NCBI GenBank assembly: GCA_910586295.1
Contig: CAJUGE010000057.1
Span: 1 to 51,890 of the forward strand
Source: an uncultured Bacilli bacterium
Lineage (GTDB): Bacteria; Bacillota_I; Bacilli_A; RF39; UBA660
DNA: 51,890 bases
Direction of reading: 5' to 3'
The notes under the pieces were generated by a model, which saw only the letters and a program-made list of their open reading frames with translations, did no database searches and was not told the DNA's origin. The position numbers and the translations under genes are program-made. Within the stretch, counting starts at the first letter, position 1, and every line of letters starts with the position of its first letter. This document shows, in pieces, positions 8,001 to 16,019 of this stretch.

Positions 8001-11000
8001 CGCAATATATTGGGTGGGGTGGTTTATCACAAGCCTTTGAAGAAAAAAACAGTTCTTGGGCTAACGAGTATTTAGAACTTAAAAATCTTCTTGATGAAGA
8101 AGAATATAGGTCTGCTAGAGATTCTACTAGAACATCATTCTACACTCCTCCAGTGGTTATTCGTACAATGTATAAAGCATTAGAGAGTATGGGAATGAAA
8201 GATGGTAATATACTGGAGCCTAGTTGTGGTGTTGGTAACTTCTTGGGTATGCTTCCAGATAATTTAAAAGACTGTAAGTTATATGGAATAGAAGTTGACA
8301 GCATATCTGGGAGAATTGCTAGACAACTATACCAAAAGTCATCTATCGCAGTACAGGGATATGAACAAACTGAATTACCAGATTCGTTCTTTGATGGGGC
8401 TATTGGTAATGTTCCGTTCGATACTAATAAATTATTAGATAAAAGGTATGATAAGCATAATTTTCTTATTCACGACTACTTTTTTGCCAAGACATTAGAT
8501 AAGGTTAGACCAGGTGGAATCATTGCTTTTATCACAAGTAAAGGTACTTTAGATAAAGAAAATCCAAGTGTTAGAAAATATATAGCACAAAGAGCCGATT
8601 TGCTAGGAGCAATAAGACTTCCAAATAATACCTTTACAGATAATGCAGGAACAAAAGTTACTTCTGATATTATTTTCTTACAAAAGAGAGATTCAATAAC
8701 AGATATAGAGCCAGACTGGGTGTATCTTGATACTGATGAAAATGGTATAAAAATGAATAAATACTTTGTAGATAATCCAGATATGGTATGTGGTAATATG
8801 GTTATGGAATCCTCTCGTTTTGGTATGGAGTCGACTTGTGAAGCACGAGAAGATATATCACTAGAAGAACAACTTAACAATGCTATTGCTAATATACACG
8901 CCGAAATAAAAGAATATGAGATAGATGATATAGGAGAAGATGAAGAAGATTTATCTATTCCTGCTGATTATAATGTTAGAAACTTCTCATATACTCTTGT
9001 AGATAACAAAATATATTATCGTGAGAATAGTAGAATGTATCCACAAGAATTGCCACTTACTACTGAAAATCGTGTTAAAGGTTTAATCGAAATACGAGAG
9101 TGTGTGAGAACATTATTAGAATTGCAAACAGAGGACTTCCCAGAAGAAGATATAAAACAAGAACAAGTAAAATTAAATAAGTTATATGATAGTTTTACTA
9201 AAAAATATGGTCTTATCAATAGCAGAGCGAATACTTCTGCTTTTTCTAATGATAGTAGTTTTTATTTATTATGTTCTTTAGAAATACTAGATGAAAACAA
9301 AGAACTACTTAAAAAAGCAGATATGTTTACTAAAAGAACAATACTTCCTCACAGAGAAATAACAAGTGTTGATACTGCAAATGAAGCCTTAATTGTTTCT
9401 ATATCTGAAAAGGCTAGAGTAGATATAGAGTTTATGCAAAGTCTATGTGGACTTGATATGGATAAAATGCTTTCTGATTTAGAGGGTGTTATATTTAATG
9501 TTCCAGAGTATGGAAATCCAAATATATGGGTTACTGCTGATGAGTACCTTTCTGGTAATATACGAGAAAAATTAAAAAAAGCAAAAGAGTTTGCTAAAGA
9601 TGATCCGAAGTTTAATGTTAATGTAAAATATCTTGAAGAAGTAATGCCAAAAGATTTAGAGCCACAAGAAATAAGTGTTAGACTTGGGGCTACTTGGCTT
9701 CCTCCAGATGTAATAGATGATTTTATAGATTATCTATTATCACCATCTTGGAATATTAAAAATAGTATAAGAGTGCATTTTATGGAAAGCACAGCCCAAT
9801 GGAATATCGAGGGTAAAAACTATGATAGAGGTAATGTAAAAGCATATTCTACCTATGGTACTTCTCGAATCAATGCTTATAAAATTATAGAAGAAACACT
9901 TAATTTAAAAGATGTTAGAATTTATGATTATAAAGAAGTAGATGGAAAGAAAGTACCAGAGTTAAATAAAAAGGAAACTGCTATCGCACAAGCAAAACAA
10001 GAACAAATAAAAACTGCTTTTGATGAGTGGATATGGAATGATATAGAGCGTAGAGAAAGATTAAGTAAAATTTACAATGAGAAATTTAATTCTAATCGCC
10101 CTCGTGAGTATGATGGCTCACATATCAAGTTTAATGGTATGAATCCAGAAATAACTTTAAGACCACATCAAGTAAATGCCATAGCGAGAATACTATATGG
10201 AAACTCAAATACTTTGTTAGCACACGAAGTAGGTGCTGGAAAGACTTTTGAAATGGTTGCTGCTGCAATGGAATCAAAAAGACTAGGACTATGTAATAAG
10301 TCAATGTTTGTAGTGCCAAATCACATTGTAGAACAGTTTAGTTCAGAGTTCTTGCAACTTTATCCAAGTGCTAATATTCTTGTTACTACAAAGAAAGATT
10401 TTGAAACGGCTAATCGTAAAAAGTTCTGTTCTCGTATAGCAACTGGAGATTATGACGCAATTATTATTTCTCATAGTCAATTTGAGAAAATTCCAATGTC
10501 AGTAGAACGACAAAAGGTTATATTACAAAATCAAATTGATGATATAACAAGAGGTGTGCAAGATTTAAAAGACCATAATGGAGAAAACTTTACTATAAAA
10601 CAATTAGTAAGATTACAAAAAGGTCTTGAAACTAAACTTGCTAAATTAAATGATACTAGCCGAAAAGATGATGTTGTTACTTTCGAGGAACTTGGAGTAG
10701 ATAGAATTTTTGTAGATGAAGCACACTATTATAAGAATTTATTTTTATATACAAAAATGAGAAATGTTGGTGGTATAGCACAAACAGAAGCACAAAAGTC
10801 TAGTGATTTATTTATGAAATGTAGGTATCTTGATGAATTAACTGGAGGCAGAGGTGTTGTTTTTGCAACTGGAACTCCAGTAAGTAATTCAATGGTAGAA
10901 CTCTATACAATGCAAAGATATTTACAATATGCAGAGTTAGAGAAAAGGAATTTGCAACAATTTGACGCTTGGGCTTCTACTTTTGGAGAAACAGTAACGG

Positions 11001-12625
11001 CTATCGAACTTGCTCCAGAGGGAACAGGTTATAGAGCAAAAACTCGATTCGCCAAGTTTTATAACTTACCAGAATTGATGGCTATGTTTAAGGAAGTTGC
11101 CGATATACGAACGGCAGATATGCTTAATTTACCAGTACCAGAAGCACACTACGAAACGATAGTAGCAAAGCCTACTGAAATACAAAAACAAATGGTACAA
11201 GAGTTATCTAATAGAGCAGAAATGGTTAGAAATAAACAAGTTGATCCATCAACTGATAATATGTTGAAAATAACAAATGATGGAAGAAAACTTGCTTTAG
11301 ACCAAAGACTTATGAATGATATGCTTCCAGATGATCCAGAAAGTAAAGTGTCTTTATGTGCAAATAAAATTTATAGTATATGGCAAGAGCATAAAGAAGA
11401 ACACTTAACACAATTAGTATTCTGTGATTTATCTACACCAAGTGATGATAAATTTAATGTCTATGATGAATTAAAAAGGAAACTAAAAGAGTTAGGTGTT
11501 CCAGAAGATGAAGTAGAGTTTATTCATAATGCTAACACAGATATACAAAAGAAAACATTGTTTTCTAAAGTAAGAAGTGGAATAAAAAGAATCCTTTTAG
11601 GAAGCACAAGCAAGATGGGAGCAGGTACAAATTGCCAAGATAAACTTATAGCAATTCATAATCTCGACTGTCCGTGGCGACCTAGTGATTTAACACAAAG
11701 AATTGGTAGAATTGTAAGACAGGGAAATAAAAATAAAGAAGTTTTTATCTACAACTATGTAACGGAGGGAACTTTTGACGCATATCTTTATCAATTAGTA
11801 GAGAACAAACAACGATTTATTTCACAAATAATGACTTCTAAAACTCCAGTAAGATTTGCAGAAGATATAGATGAGGCTGCACTTAATTATGCTCAAATAA
11901 AAGCACTTGCAGCAGGTAATCCACTTATAATGGAAAAGACAGAACTTGATACCCAAGTTGCTAAATTAAAGTTGTTAAAACAAAATCATTTGAGCCAAAT
12001 TTATGCTATGGAAGATAAAGTAGTAAAATATTATCCTAGTGAAATAAAAAGGCTTGAAACTAGAATAGATGGCTTAAAAAAAGATATAGAATATGCTAAA
12101 GATAATACTCCAGATAGTGATGAAAAGTTCCAAAGTATGACTATTAAAGGTGTTACTTATACTGATAAAAAAGAAGCAGGAGATAAAATTATTGAATTAT
12201 GTAAAAACATCGAAAATACAGAAAAACAAGAAATAGGAAGTTATAGAGGTTTCACTTTGGAATTAGAGTATGATACTTTATGCAAAAGTTTTGATTTATA
12301 TTTGAAAAATGAATTAAGATATTGTGTTGTTTTAGGCAATGATAATTTAGGAAATATTACTCGTATCAATAATGTACTTGATGGAATAAGTTATAAATTA
12401 ATGGAAGCAGAATTAGAACTGGAAGATATTAAAAAACAATTTGAAAATGCAAAAGAAGAATGTAAAAGACCATTTAAACAAGAACAAGAATTAAAAGAAA
12501 AATCTAAACGATTAGATGAAGTAAATGTTTTACTTAATATGAATGAGAAAGATAAAGAAGTTATCGATTTTGAGGATAATATGGAAGTAGATTGTCAAAG
12601 GTACGAAAAAGGTTATGCGAGATAA
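5057..12625 (+). CDS. Giant ArdC-like / N6-adenine methylase / SNF2-type helicase polypeptide
   Basis: This 2,522-aa protein starts at GTG 5057 behind AAGGAGGTGAT. Residues about 1-100 look like an ArdC/LtrC-type ssDNA-binding domain (YSFSDQVLIYAQKPNAS). Residues 281-398 are a hydrophilic Ser/Arg/Asn/Glu-rich linker that overlaps a second gene. Polyvalent-type beta domains follow to about 900. A methylase core lies at about 1050-1200: SAM motif EPSCGVGNFLG, and GNVPF where typical enzymes have NPPY/F. A helicase occupies about 1700-2280: Walker A HEVGAGKT (about 1722), DEAH (about 1886), ATGTPVSNS, and QRIGRIVRQGN (about 2214). A coiled tail follows. Family members on conjugative elements are thought to protect or remodel entering DNA; the enzymatic activity is inferred. 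Confidence 0.88.
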   Translation: MANKLRNITELYSDTLKDISTNPKEWLSFLECAAMNYKYSFSDQVLIYAQKPNASACAEIETWNKSLKRWVNKGATGIALLSENNGNTYLRYVFDVSDTNSKHGKNIILWSVTKPYEEYVIEALENRYGELEDNSNIASAIISSANNMVEDNLPDYLSDLMYFRNNSFLEELDELNVKTIYKEALQKSVAYVMLKRCGMNPNDYFNSEDFSILQNFNTYNTITRLGIATSDIAESGLREIYSTIKNVRKSEIDKIHTFDNIMQNDYDIDDGRNIAERSEIDERNKLQTNGRLSSTRPSSTTRATSKWEIRIDEVKPLEEEQQSPIHNIVDERGITRPLDGNSSNSRDESGTNGRGNGEEREYNRRNESQESNELDRLNEQLEDVSRGDNSQRTNLQLGFYDDSDQAHYIVTEEKINQILAQAQLKISNSEIKKYFEIEKDRSKRADFIKNAYDNTYTGVLVNEKMYGYKAFDNGLLFWKGNFLSTDTKILVSWEKLTEHYDSMILLHQLNDRVKRLPSEREQISLLEEEKDLPELEFSQEFIDKYFQECHIETKYRIYQQFQSSLSTTENINFLKDLYGTGGRSYTVSGSGIGEDHDYKGITLYRGYFDGRKETLLKWNYVEKRIKELIKIDRYLNPKELQEYPNWVEKEKQRIELMKQENLFKEEVIETPEDVVFDYRYKVGDQVYIGADKFEIIALDNDTVRLYDYQYPLFNQEFSFDEFDRKVRENPCNDHLKVEITPTEVITKPNEYGEFNDEVDLIEHILSLYDMSDIRVNFNSNENIVAYADDMDLEGIEVYDFLLDQLFEYNEDGTVDLVDNHDLERLKEYRKKYETKVTEKEKLEEDLIGKNITIGDREFIIDTINNDVVSLKDVTFQNGVGFPIFREEDLDRVLSILSEKEEEQKKETIIPNITKKRRSRVTTFDIHPEIKNEDRNNFHITDDMLGVGSDREKFNRNVEAIKVLKKCEEENRFATPEEQKVLSQYIGWGGLSQAFEEKNSSWANEYLELKNLLDEEEYRSARDSTRTSFYTPPVVIRTMYKALESMGMKDGNILEPSCGVGNFLGMLPDNLKDCKLYGIEVDSISGRIARQLYQKSSIAVQGYEQTELPDSFFDGAIGNVPFDTNKLLDKRYDKHNFLIHDYFFAKTLDKVRPGGIIAFITSKGTLDKENPSVRKYIAQRADLLGAIRLPNNTFTDNAGTKVTSDIIFLQKRDSITDIEPDWVYLDTDENGIKMNKYFVDNPDMVCGNMVMESSRFGMESTCEAREDISLEEQLNNAIANIHAEIKEYEIDDIGEDEEDLSIPADYNVRNFSYTLVDNKIYYRENSRMYPQELPLTTENRVKGLIEIRECVRTLLELQTEDFPEEDIKQEQVKLNKLYDSFTKKYGLINSRANTSAFSNDSSFYLLCSLEILDENKELLKKADMFTKRTILPHREITSVDTANEALIVSISEKARVDIEFMQSLCGLDMDKMLSDLEGVIFNVPEYGNPNIWVTADEYLSGNIREKLKKAKEFAKDDPKFNVNVKYLEEVMPKDLEPQEISVRLGATWLPPDVIDDFIDYLLSPSWNIKNSIRVHFMESTAQWNIEGKNYDRGNVKAYSTYGTSRINAYKIIEETLNLKDVRIYDYKEVDGKKVPELNKKETAIAQAKQEQIKTAFDEWIWNDIERRERLSKIYNEKFNSNRPREYDGSHIKFNGMNPEITLRPHQVNAIARILYGNSNTLLAHEVGAGKTFEMVAAAMESKRLGLCNKSMFVVPNHIVEQFSSEFLQLYPSANILVTTKKDFETANRKKFCSRIATGDYDAIIISHSQFEKIPMSVERQKVILQNQIDDITRGVQDLKDHNGENFTIKQLVRLQKGLETKLAKLNDTSRKDDVVTFEELGVDRIFVDEAHYYKNLFLYTKMRNVGGIAQTEAQKSSDLFMKCRYLDELTGGRGVVFATGTPVSNSMVELYTMQRYLQYAELEKRNLQQFDAWASTFGETVTAIELAPEGTGYRAKTRFAKFYNLPELMAMFKEVADIRTADMLNLPVPEAHYETIVAKPTEIQKQMVQELSNRAEMVRNKQVDPSTDNMLKITNDGRKLALDQRLMNDMLPDDPESKVSLCANKIYSIWQEHKEEHLTQLVFCDLSTPSDDKFNVYDELKRKLKELGVPEDEVEFIHNANTDIQKKTLFSKVRSGIKRILLGSTSKMGAGTNCQDKLIAIHNLDCPWRPSDLTQRIGRIVRQGNKNKEVFIYNYVTEGTFDAYLYQLVENKQRFISQIMTSKTPVRFAEDIDEAALNYAQIKALAAGNPLIMEKTELDTQVAKLKLLKQNHLSQIYAMEDKVVKYYPSEIKRLETRIDGLKKDIEYAKDNTPDSDEKFQSMTIKGVTYTDKKEAGDKIIELCKNIENTEKQEIGSYRGFTLELEYDTLCKSFDLYLKNELRYCVVLGNDNLGNITRINNVLDGISYKLMEAELELEDIKKQFENAKEECKRPFKQEQELKEKSKRLDEVNVLLNMNEKDKEVIDFEDNMEVDCQRYEKGYAR
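5898..6248 (+). CDS. tnpV: TnpV-family protein encoded in an alternative frame inside the giant gene
   Basis: A 116-aa reading frame lies entirely inside the giant gene, shifted +1 relative to it. ATG 5898 is preceded by GAGGAG (5884-5889) at ideal spacing. The protein matches what I recall of the TnpV transposon protein family end to end: an N-terminal QMGDYQVPDLVLP, NGKYALMR, then ALYTTLLMKGEL, MAKKENITEEMKAKNPMNW, and a C-terminus AEEIIAKELIYN. A chance frame would not keep this order of motifs. The giant frame here encodes only disordered hydrophilic sequence (residues 281-398). TnpV function is not established; it is known from Tn4451-type transposons. I consider this a real dual-coding region. 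Confidence 0.8.
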   Translation: MKEISYKQMGDYQVPDLVLPQEQQVNGKYALMRLSHLKKNNKALYTTLLMKGELPDHLMEIQATAEMRVEQMVEEMAKKENITEEMKAKNPMNWIGLMNNLKMSAEEIIAKELIYN

Positions 12626-12635
12626 TTTGCACATT
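12625..12635. repeat. Copy 1 of ATTTGCACATT
   Basis: The 11-mer ATTTGCACATT overlaps the end of the giant gene and lies about 50 bp before the paralogue-pair gene. An identical copy is at 13425-13435, also just before a gene start. Such spacing suggests a shared operator, perhaps for the HTH proteins encoded nearby, or a promoter element (TTGCAC at 12627-12632 with TATTAT at 12652-12657, 19-bp spacer). Confidence 0.4.
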
Positions 12636-12682
12636 CGTAATTAAAAAAATCTATTATAGAATGATTATAGGAGGTGCGAAGT

Positions 12683-13012
12683 GTGGATAATTTTGAAGAA
12701 ACATTTTTAAAAGACTATTGTGATGAATCATTTGCAGAATATCTTTCTGATGTACTGGTGCATTTGAAAAAGAGTAACCCTGAATATAATTTGCTCTTAA
12801 AAAATCAAAGTAGTCTAATGAATAAATATGAAAGATTAGCAGATGTACTTCAAAATCATTGCTTATATTCTTTATCAAAAAATGAAGTAAAAGCATTGAA
12901 AAAGTATTTATCTCTGCGAGAAGATTGCAGAGAAATAGAAGAAAGAGAATTGTTTTTACAAGGAATGAGAGAAGCATATTTTTTATTTAAGAAGTTACAA
13001 TTACTAAAATAA
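12683..13012 (+). CDS. Small helical protein, first of a paralogous pair
   Basis: The protein has 109 aa. GTG 12683 is chosen because AGGAGG (12669-12674) lies 8 bases upstream; the in-frame GTG at 12674 overlaps the ribosome site. It is related to the next gene: both have SLSKxEVxxLxKYL in the middle and an end pattern ExxxLxxGxRxxYFxxxKLxLLK. It is soluble and helical with no recognisable catalytic motif. Proteins of this shape recur in clostridial conjugative elements beside HTH regulators. Function unknown. Confidence 0.65.
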   Translation: MDNFEETFLKDYCDESFAEYLSDVLVHLKKSNPEYNLLLKNQSSLMNKYERLADVLQNHCLYSLSKNEVKALKKYLSLREDCREIEERELFLQGMREAYFLFKKLQLLK

Positions 13013-13039
13013 GATTGTAATTGCAAGGAGGTTTGACAG

Positions 13040-13378
13040 ATGGATTTAAGTAAAATGCTAGAGCAAGAGTGTGATGAGAACTATTGGGATATTGTTAATT
13101 TTATAACAAGTTATTTAATGAAAAATAATAAAAGTTATAAGCAATCTGCTAATGAGTGTTGTGATATTGTAACAAAGTATCCAAAACTCAAACAAGTATT
13201 AGAAGATGATATTCCAGTTAGTTTGTCTAAAGAAGAAGTGTCTAATTTGATAAAATATATTCATAGTGCTTCTGATAGAAATACTATGGAAAGAAAACAA
13301 CTACTTTGTGCAGGGTGTAGAAGTTCATATTTTATTTTACAAAAGTTAAGATTATTAAAAGATAAAGAAAGCGATTAA
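13040..13378 (+). CDS. Small helical protein, second of a paralogous pair
   Basis: The protein has 112 aa and starts at ATG 13040 with GCAAGGAGG (13023-13031). It shares length and the C-terminal half (SLSKEEVSNLIKYI, then YFILQKLRLLK) with the preceding protein, so the two arose by tandem duplication. It is richer in cysteine (CDENYW, NECCDIV, LLCAGC) than its sister, which could indicate metal binding or redox sensitivity, though spacing does not form a standard zinc motif. A terminator follows directly. Confidence 0.65.
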   Translation: MDLSKMLEQECDENYWDIVNFITSYLMKNNKSYKQSANECCDIVTKYPKLKQVLEDDIPVSLSKEEVSNLIKYIHSASDRNTMERKQLLCAGCRSSYFILQKLRLLKDKESD

Positions 13379-13398
13379 GAAATACTTGATCGCTTTTG
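13368..13398 (+). terminator. Rho-independent terminator overlapping stop codon
   Basis: AAAGCGAT (13368-13375) pairs with ATCGCTTT (13389-13396) around a 13-base loop and ends in a short T-run. It overlaps the end of the preceding gene and closes the long operon that starts at the adhesin. Confidence 0.7.
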
Positions 13399-13424
13399 TC
13401 TTATGTCAAATGTATAAAATAAAA

Positions 13425-13435
13425 ATTTGCACATT
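13425..13435. repeat. Copy 2 of ATTTGCACATT
   Basis: This is identical to 12625-12635. It overlaps the -35 region of the promoter for the tandem HTH genes, as expected for an autoregulatory operator. Confidence 0.45.
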
Positions 13436-13463
13436 GGTTTTAAATTATTTTATCTTTTATAAT
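13434..13463 (+). promoter_or_regulatory. Sigma-A type promoter for HTH genes
   Basis: TTGGTT (13434-13439) and TATAAT (13458-13463) are separated by 18 bp, 23 bp before the start codon. The ATTTGCACATT repeat touches the -35 box. Confidence 0.5.
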
Positions 13464-13485
13464 GTGTTCCAGAAAGGAATTTATT

Positions 13486-13743
13486 ATGGATAAAAGTGAT
13501 TTAGAACTGATGACTAATCTAGCAAGAAATGTTGCTATTTATAGAACAAAAGCAAAATTAACTGCTAAAAAGTTATCACGAATGGTGGGAAAACCTCCAG
13601 ATTTTATTGATAAATTAGAACAACTAGAATTAAAACAAGTACCTGCTTTATATGTAATTATAGCAATAAGTTTTGTATTAAAGGTTGGACTAGATGAATT
13701 AACTAAAGAGAACTATATTGATAGTTTATTACAGGAGGCATAA
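13486..13743 (+). CDS. XRE-type helix-turn-helix regulator
   Basis: The protein has 85 aa. ATG 13486 is chosen over ATG 13462 because AGAAAGGA (13471-13478) is correctly placed and the upstream ATG overlaps the promoter. The sequence NVAIYRTKAKLTAKKLSRMV, then KPPDFIDKLEQ, has the helix layout of a Cro/CI-type HTH (scaffold helix, HTH, then a helix that normally reads ExG). The recognition part is divergent: PPDFIDKLEQ replaces the usual xxxISxxExG. It overlaps the next HTH gene by one base (TAATG), so they are co-translated. Confidence 0.7.
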   Translation: MDKSDLELMTNLARNVAIYRTKAKLTAKKLSRMVGKPPDFIDKLEQLELKQVPALYVIIAISFVLKVGLDELTKENYIDSLLQEA

Positions 13744-14009
13744 TGCAAAAAACAAATAGAGATCTTCGAGATATTGTTGTTTGCAATATTAAATATTACA
13801 GAGAACAAGCGAAGATGAGTCAAGAAAACTTATCATTAAAACTCGGCAGAAAAGAAGATTTTATAGAAAAATTAGAAGATAAAGGAATGTATAGAAGATT
13901 TTTAACTTTGGTTTTACTTGATGATATAGCGAAGATTCTTAATATTCCAACTGCTAGACTTTTTGATAAAACAATAAAGATACAGAGCAATTTTAGTAAT
14001 TTAAACTAG
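13743..14009 (+). CDS. XRE-type helix-turn-helix regulator, tandem to previous
   Basis: The protein has 88 aa and starts at ATG 13743 with ACAGGAGG upstream. The HTH is NIKYYREQAKMSQENLSLKL, then RKEDFIEKLED. The shared DFIxKLE signature with the preceding protein shows that the two are divergent duplicates. Two adjacent, co-translated HTH proteins may form a heterodimer or a repressor/antirepressor pair controlling the ATTTGCACATT sites; this is inference. Confidence 0.7.
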   Translation: MQKTNRDLRDIVVCNIKYYREQAKMSQENLSLKLGRKEDFIEKLEDKGMYRRFLTLVLLDDIAKILNIPTARLFDKTIKIQSNFSNLN

Positions 14010-14023
14010 AGTTGCTCTTTTTT
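13984..14023 (+). terminator. Rho-independent terminator
   Basis: AGAGCAA (13984-13990) pairs with TTGCTCT (14012-14018), followed by a T-run to 14023. The stem begins inside the HTH gene, whose stop codon is in the loop. Confidence 0.65.
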
Positions 14024-14050
14024 CATTTTAAAAGAAAGGAAGGTTTGATT

Positions 14051-14398
14051 ATGAATAGTGAAATGAAAATAAGAGAAGATGTTTATAAAAAAATGGAGCA
14101 AGAATATAATAACTTTATTGAAAATTTAAAATCAAAAACTCCAGATGAAATAATTGAAAGTTCTTATGAAAAAGTAATGAAAGAAGAAATACTTGGAGAT
14201 TTTTACCCAGAGTATGAACATTATGATATTGAAAAAATAAGGGCATTGAATAAGTGTAAAGAGCCATTAGAAGAATTGTATCAAGGTTGGATGGACTGTG
14301 ATACAGGTATTCATCAAGCAATGGAAGATAGCACCTATGATACACTAAATAATTTAGTAGAAGAACAAAAACAAAAGAAAAATTCACGAGAAAGGTAG
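14051..14398 (+). CDS. DUF3848-like protein
   Basis: The protein has 115 aa. ATG 14051 is chosen because GAAAGGAAGG lies just upstream; an in-frame TTG at 14012 would lie in the terminator. The pattern VYKKMEQEYNNFIENLKS, then PDEIIESSYEKVMKEEILG, resembles the DUF3848 family as I remember it, found in clostridial mobile elements and phages. It is helical, soluble and acidic. Function unknown. The following primase-like gene starts 8 bases later and is probably co-transcribed. Confidence 0.65.
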   Translation: MNSEMKIREDVYKKMEQEYNNFIENLKSKTPDEIIESSYEKVMKEEILGDFYPEYEHYDIEKIRALNKCKEPLEELYQGWMDCDTGIHQAMEDSTYDTLNNLVEEQKQKKNSRER

Positions 14399-14406
14399 AT
14401 GATATT

Positions 14407-15366
14407 ATGGCATATTATCCACCAGAAGTAATACAAAGAGCGAAACAAATGGACTTATTAACTTATCTAAAAAACTATGAGCCAGATGAGTTAGTTCATT
14501 TTAGTAGAGATACTTATGTCACTAGAACACACGATAGTTTGAAAATCTCTAATGGAATGTGGTATTGGTTTTCACAAAGTGTAGGTGGCAAAAGTGCATT
14601 AGAATATCTAATAAAAGTACGAGAGTTTTCGTTTTTACAAGCAGTAGAAACTATTATAGGAAGTGTTGCTTCAACACCACCTAAAATATATAAATCAAAA
14701 GAAAAAAAAGTACCAGACAGACCAGATTTACCAAAGAAAGCACCTAATAACGATAGAGTAAAATCTTATCTTATAGGTAGGGGTATTGATGAAGATATTA
14801 TACAAGAATGTATTGATAATGATTTAATTTATCAGCAATTTCCTAATAACAATGCAGTATTTGTAGGTTATGATCAAAATAAAATAGCCAGATATGCAAT
14901 GTGTAGAGGAACAAATGAGAGCAATTTTAAGCAAGAAATATATGGAAGTCATAAGGCTTTTTCTTTTCAGTTAGAAGCATTAGAAAGCAATGATGGAGTA
15001 CATTTATTTGAAAGTGCTATTGATTTACTTTCTTATGCAACTTTAATGAAATTAGAAGATAAAGAGTGGTACAATGAGTCGCTACTTTCACTTGCAGGAG
15101 TTTATAAACCGGCAGAGAAAATAGAAGATAGTAAAGTACCACTTGCTTTAAGTTATTATTTGAATCAACACCCAAATATAAAGAAAATCTATTTGCATTT
15201 AGATAATGATAAAGCAGGTAGAGAGTCAACTGAAGCAATAAAATACTTGTTATCAAGTAGATATGAAGTCATTGATAATCCTACTCCAATAGGTAAAGAT
15301 GTCAATGACTTTTTATGTGTAAAACTAGGAATTAAAATAAAAAATACAAAAGAAAGAGAGAGATAA
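14407..15366 (+). CDS. DUF3991/Toprim-domain primase-like protein
   Basis: The protein has 319 aa. The N-terminal part (about 1-90) contains VHFSRDTYVTRTHDSLKISN and YWFSQSVGGKSALEYL, the degenerate primase-like zinc-region arrangement typical of DUF3991. Residues about 115-190 are the DUF3991 body (SYLIGRGIDEDIIQECID). A Toprim domain follows with FESAIDLLSY, where Glu starts the motif, and YLHLDNDKAGRES, whose Asp265 and Asp267 form the metal-binding DxD. Such proteins are thought to synthesise primers or process DNA during conjugative replication. A ribosome site is weak, and translation is probably coupled to the upstream gene. Confidence 0.85.
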   Translation: MAYYPPEVIQRAKQMDLLTYLKNYEPDELVHFSRDTYVTRTHDSLKISNGMWYWFSQSVGGKSALEYLIKVREFSFLQAVETIIGSVASTPPKIYKSKEKKVPDRPDLPKKAPNNDRVKSYLIGRGIDEDIIQECIDNDLIYQQFPNNNAVFVGYDQNKIARYAMCRGTNESNFKQEIYGSHKAFSFQLEALESNDGVHLFESAIDLLSYATLMKLEDKEWYNESLLSLAGVYKPAEKIEDSKVPLALSYYLNQHPNIKKIYLHLDNDKAGRESTEAIKYLLSSRYEVIDNPTPIGKDVNDFLCVKLGIKIKNTKERER

Positions 15367-15369
15367 ATT

Positions 15370-15906
15370 ATGAGATTTAATTATTATTTGTTGGGGGAAA
15401 TTTTGAGAGAAAGAAGAATTGAGAAAGGACTTTCTAAAAATAAATTAGCCCAATATGTTGGAATTAGTCAGCCAGAAGTTACAAGAATTGAAAACGGAAC
15501 TAGAACAGTTCCTAATATAATTACACTTATTTATATGTGTGAAGTTTTAGATTTAGATTTTATAAATCTATTAAAGATTACAGGATATGTTGATGAAAAA
15601 AATCTAATTATTAAAGGAAATTTTGATATGAGAAAATACAAAAATAATTCAAAAAAAGATAAAGAATTAGAGTTCGTTGTCTATGCAGATAATGAAGAAA
15701 AAGCAATAAAAATTGTTGAAGATGTACTTGAAGAATTAGATTTAAGTGAGGAAGAAATTGATAAAATTTCTAAAATAGTTATAGATGTAGTAGAAGAAAA
15801 TATTGATAAAAAGCAAAAAAATATTAAAGAAAAAAGTGATAAAAGTATATGTGAAACTTGCGAATATTTTTGTTCAAAATGTGGCAGATGTACTTTAGAA
15901 CACTAG
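15370..15906 (+). CDS. XRE regulator with cysteine-rich C-terminal tail
   Basis: The protein has 178 aa. Residues 8-63 are a clear HTH: LGEILRERRIEKGLSKNKLA, then ISQPEVTRIENGTR. The middle is an acidic helical region rich in Glu/Asp/Lys. The end, CETCEYFCSKCGRC, contains five cysteines in CxxC spacings and could bind zinc or an Fe-S cluster. The gene lies 3 bases after the primase-like gene and immediately before the candidate oriT, a good place for a regulator of transfer onset. A redox- or metal-responsive repressor is one possibility; this is inference. Confidence 0.8.
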   Translation: MRFNYYLLGEILRERRIEKGLSKNKLAQYVGISQPEVTRIENGTRTVPNIITLIYMCEVLDLDFINLLKITGYVDEKNLIIKGNFDMRKYKNNSKKDKELEFVVYADNEEKAIKIVEDVLEELDLSEEEIDKISKIVIDVVEENIDKKQKNIKEKSDKSICETCEYFCSKCGRCTLEH

Positions 15907-15913
15907 ATTCTTA

Positions 15914-15990
15914 CTAGGACACTATGTCCTAGCCAGCACTGAAAACCTACTCCCGTAAGTTTTCGATTGTGGGGAAATCCCCAAACCCCT
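15914..15990. other. oriT: Candidate origin of transfer (oriT)
   Basis: This non-coding stretch has three nested inverted repeats in 77 bp. CTAGGACACTATGTCCTAG (15914-15932) has 8-bp arms. GAAAAC (15941-15946) pairs with GTTTTC (15959-15964), with an inner TAC/GTA extension around TCCC. TGGGGAAATCCCCA (15970-15983) is followed by ACCCC. It is by far the most GC-rich patch nearby and lies directly before the DUF3789-like and mobC genes with the relaxase downstream, the usual place for oriT. The nick site cannot be assigned from sequence alone. Confidence 0.65.
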
Positions 15991-16019
15991 TAAAAAGAAT
16001 AAAAATAATAAAACGATTA

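Noticed and set aside
8476..8880. 134-codon reverse frame within the giant gene
   Set aside because: The forward frame here is the conserved methylase; the reverse product has no domain pattern and no start signal.
12654..12977. 107-codon reverse frame opposite the first paralogue gene
   Set aside because: No ribosome site; it disappears as a pattern in the sister gene region, and the forward gene has clear paralogy.
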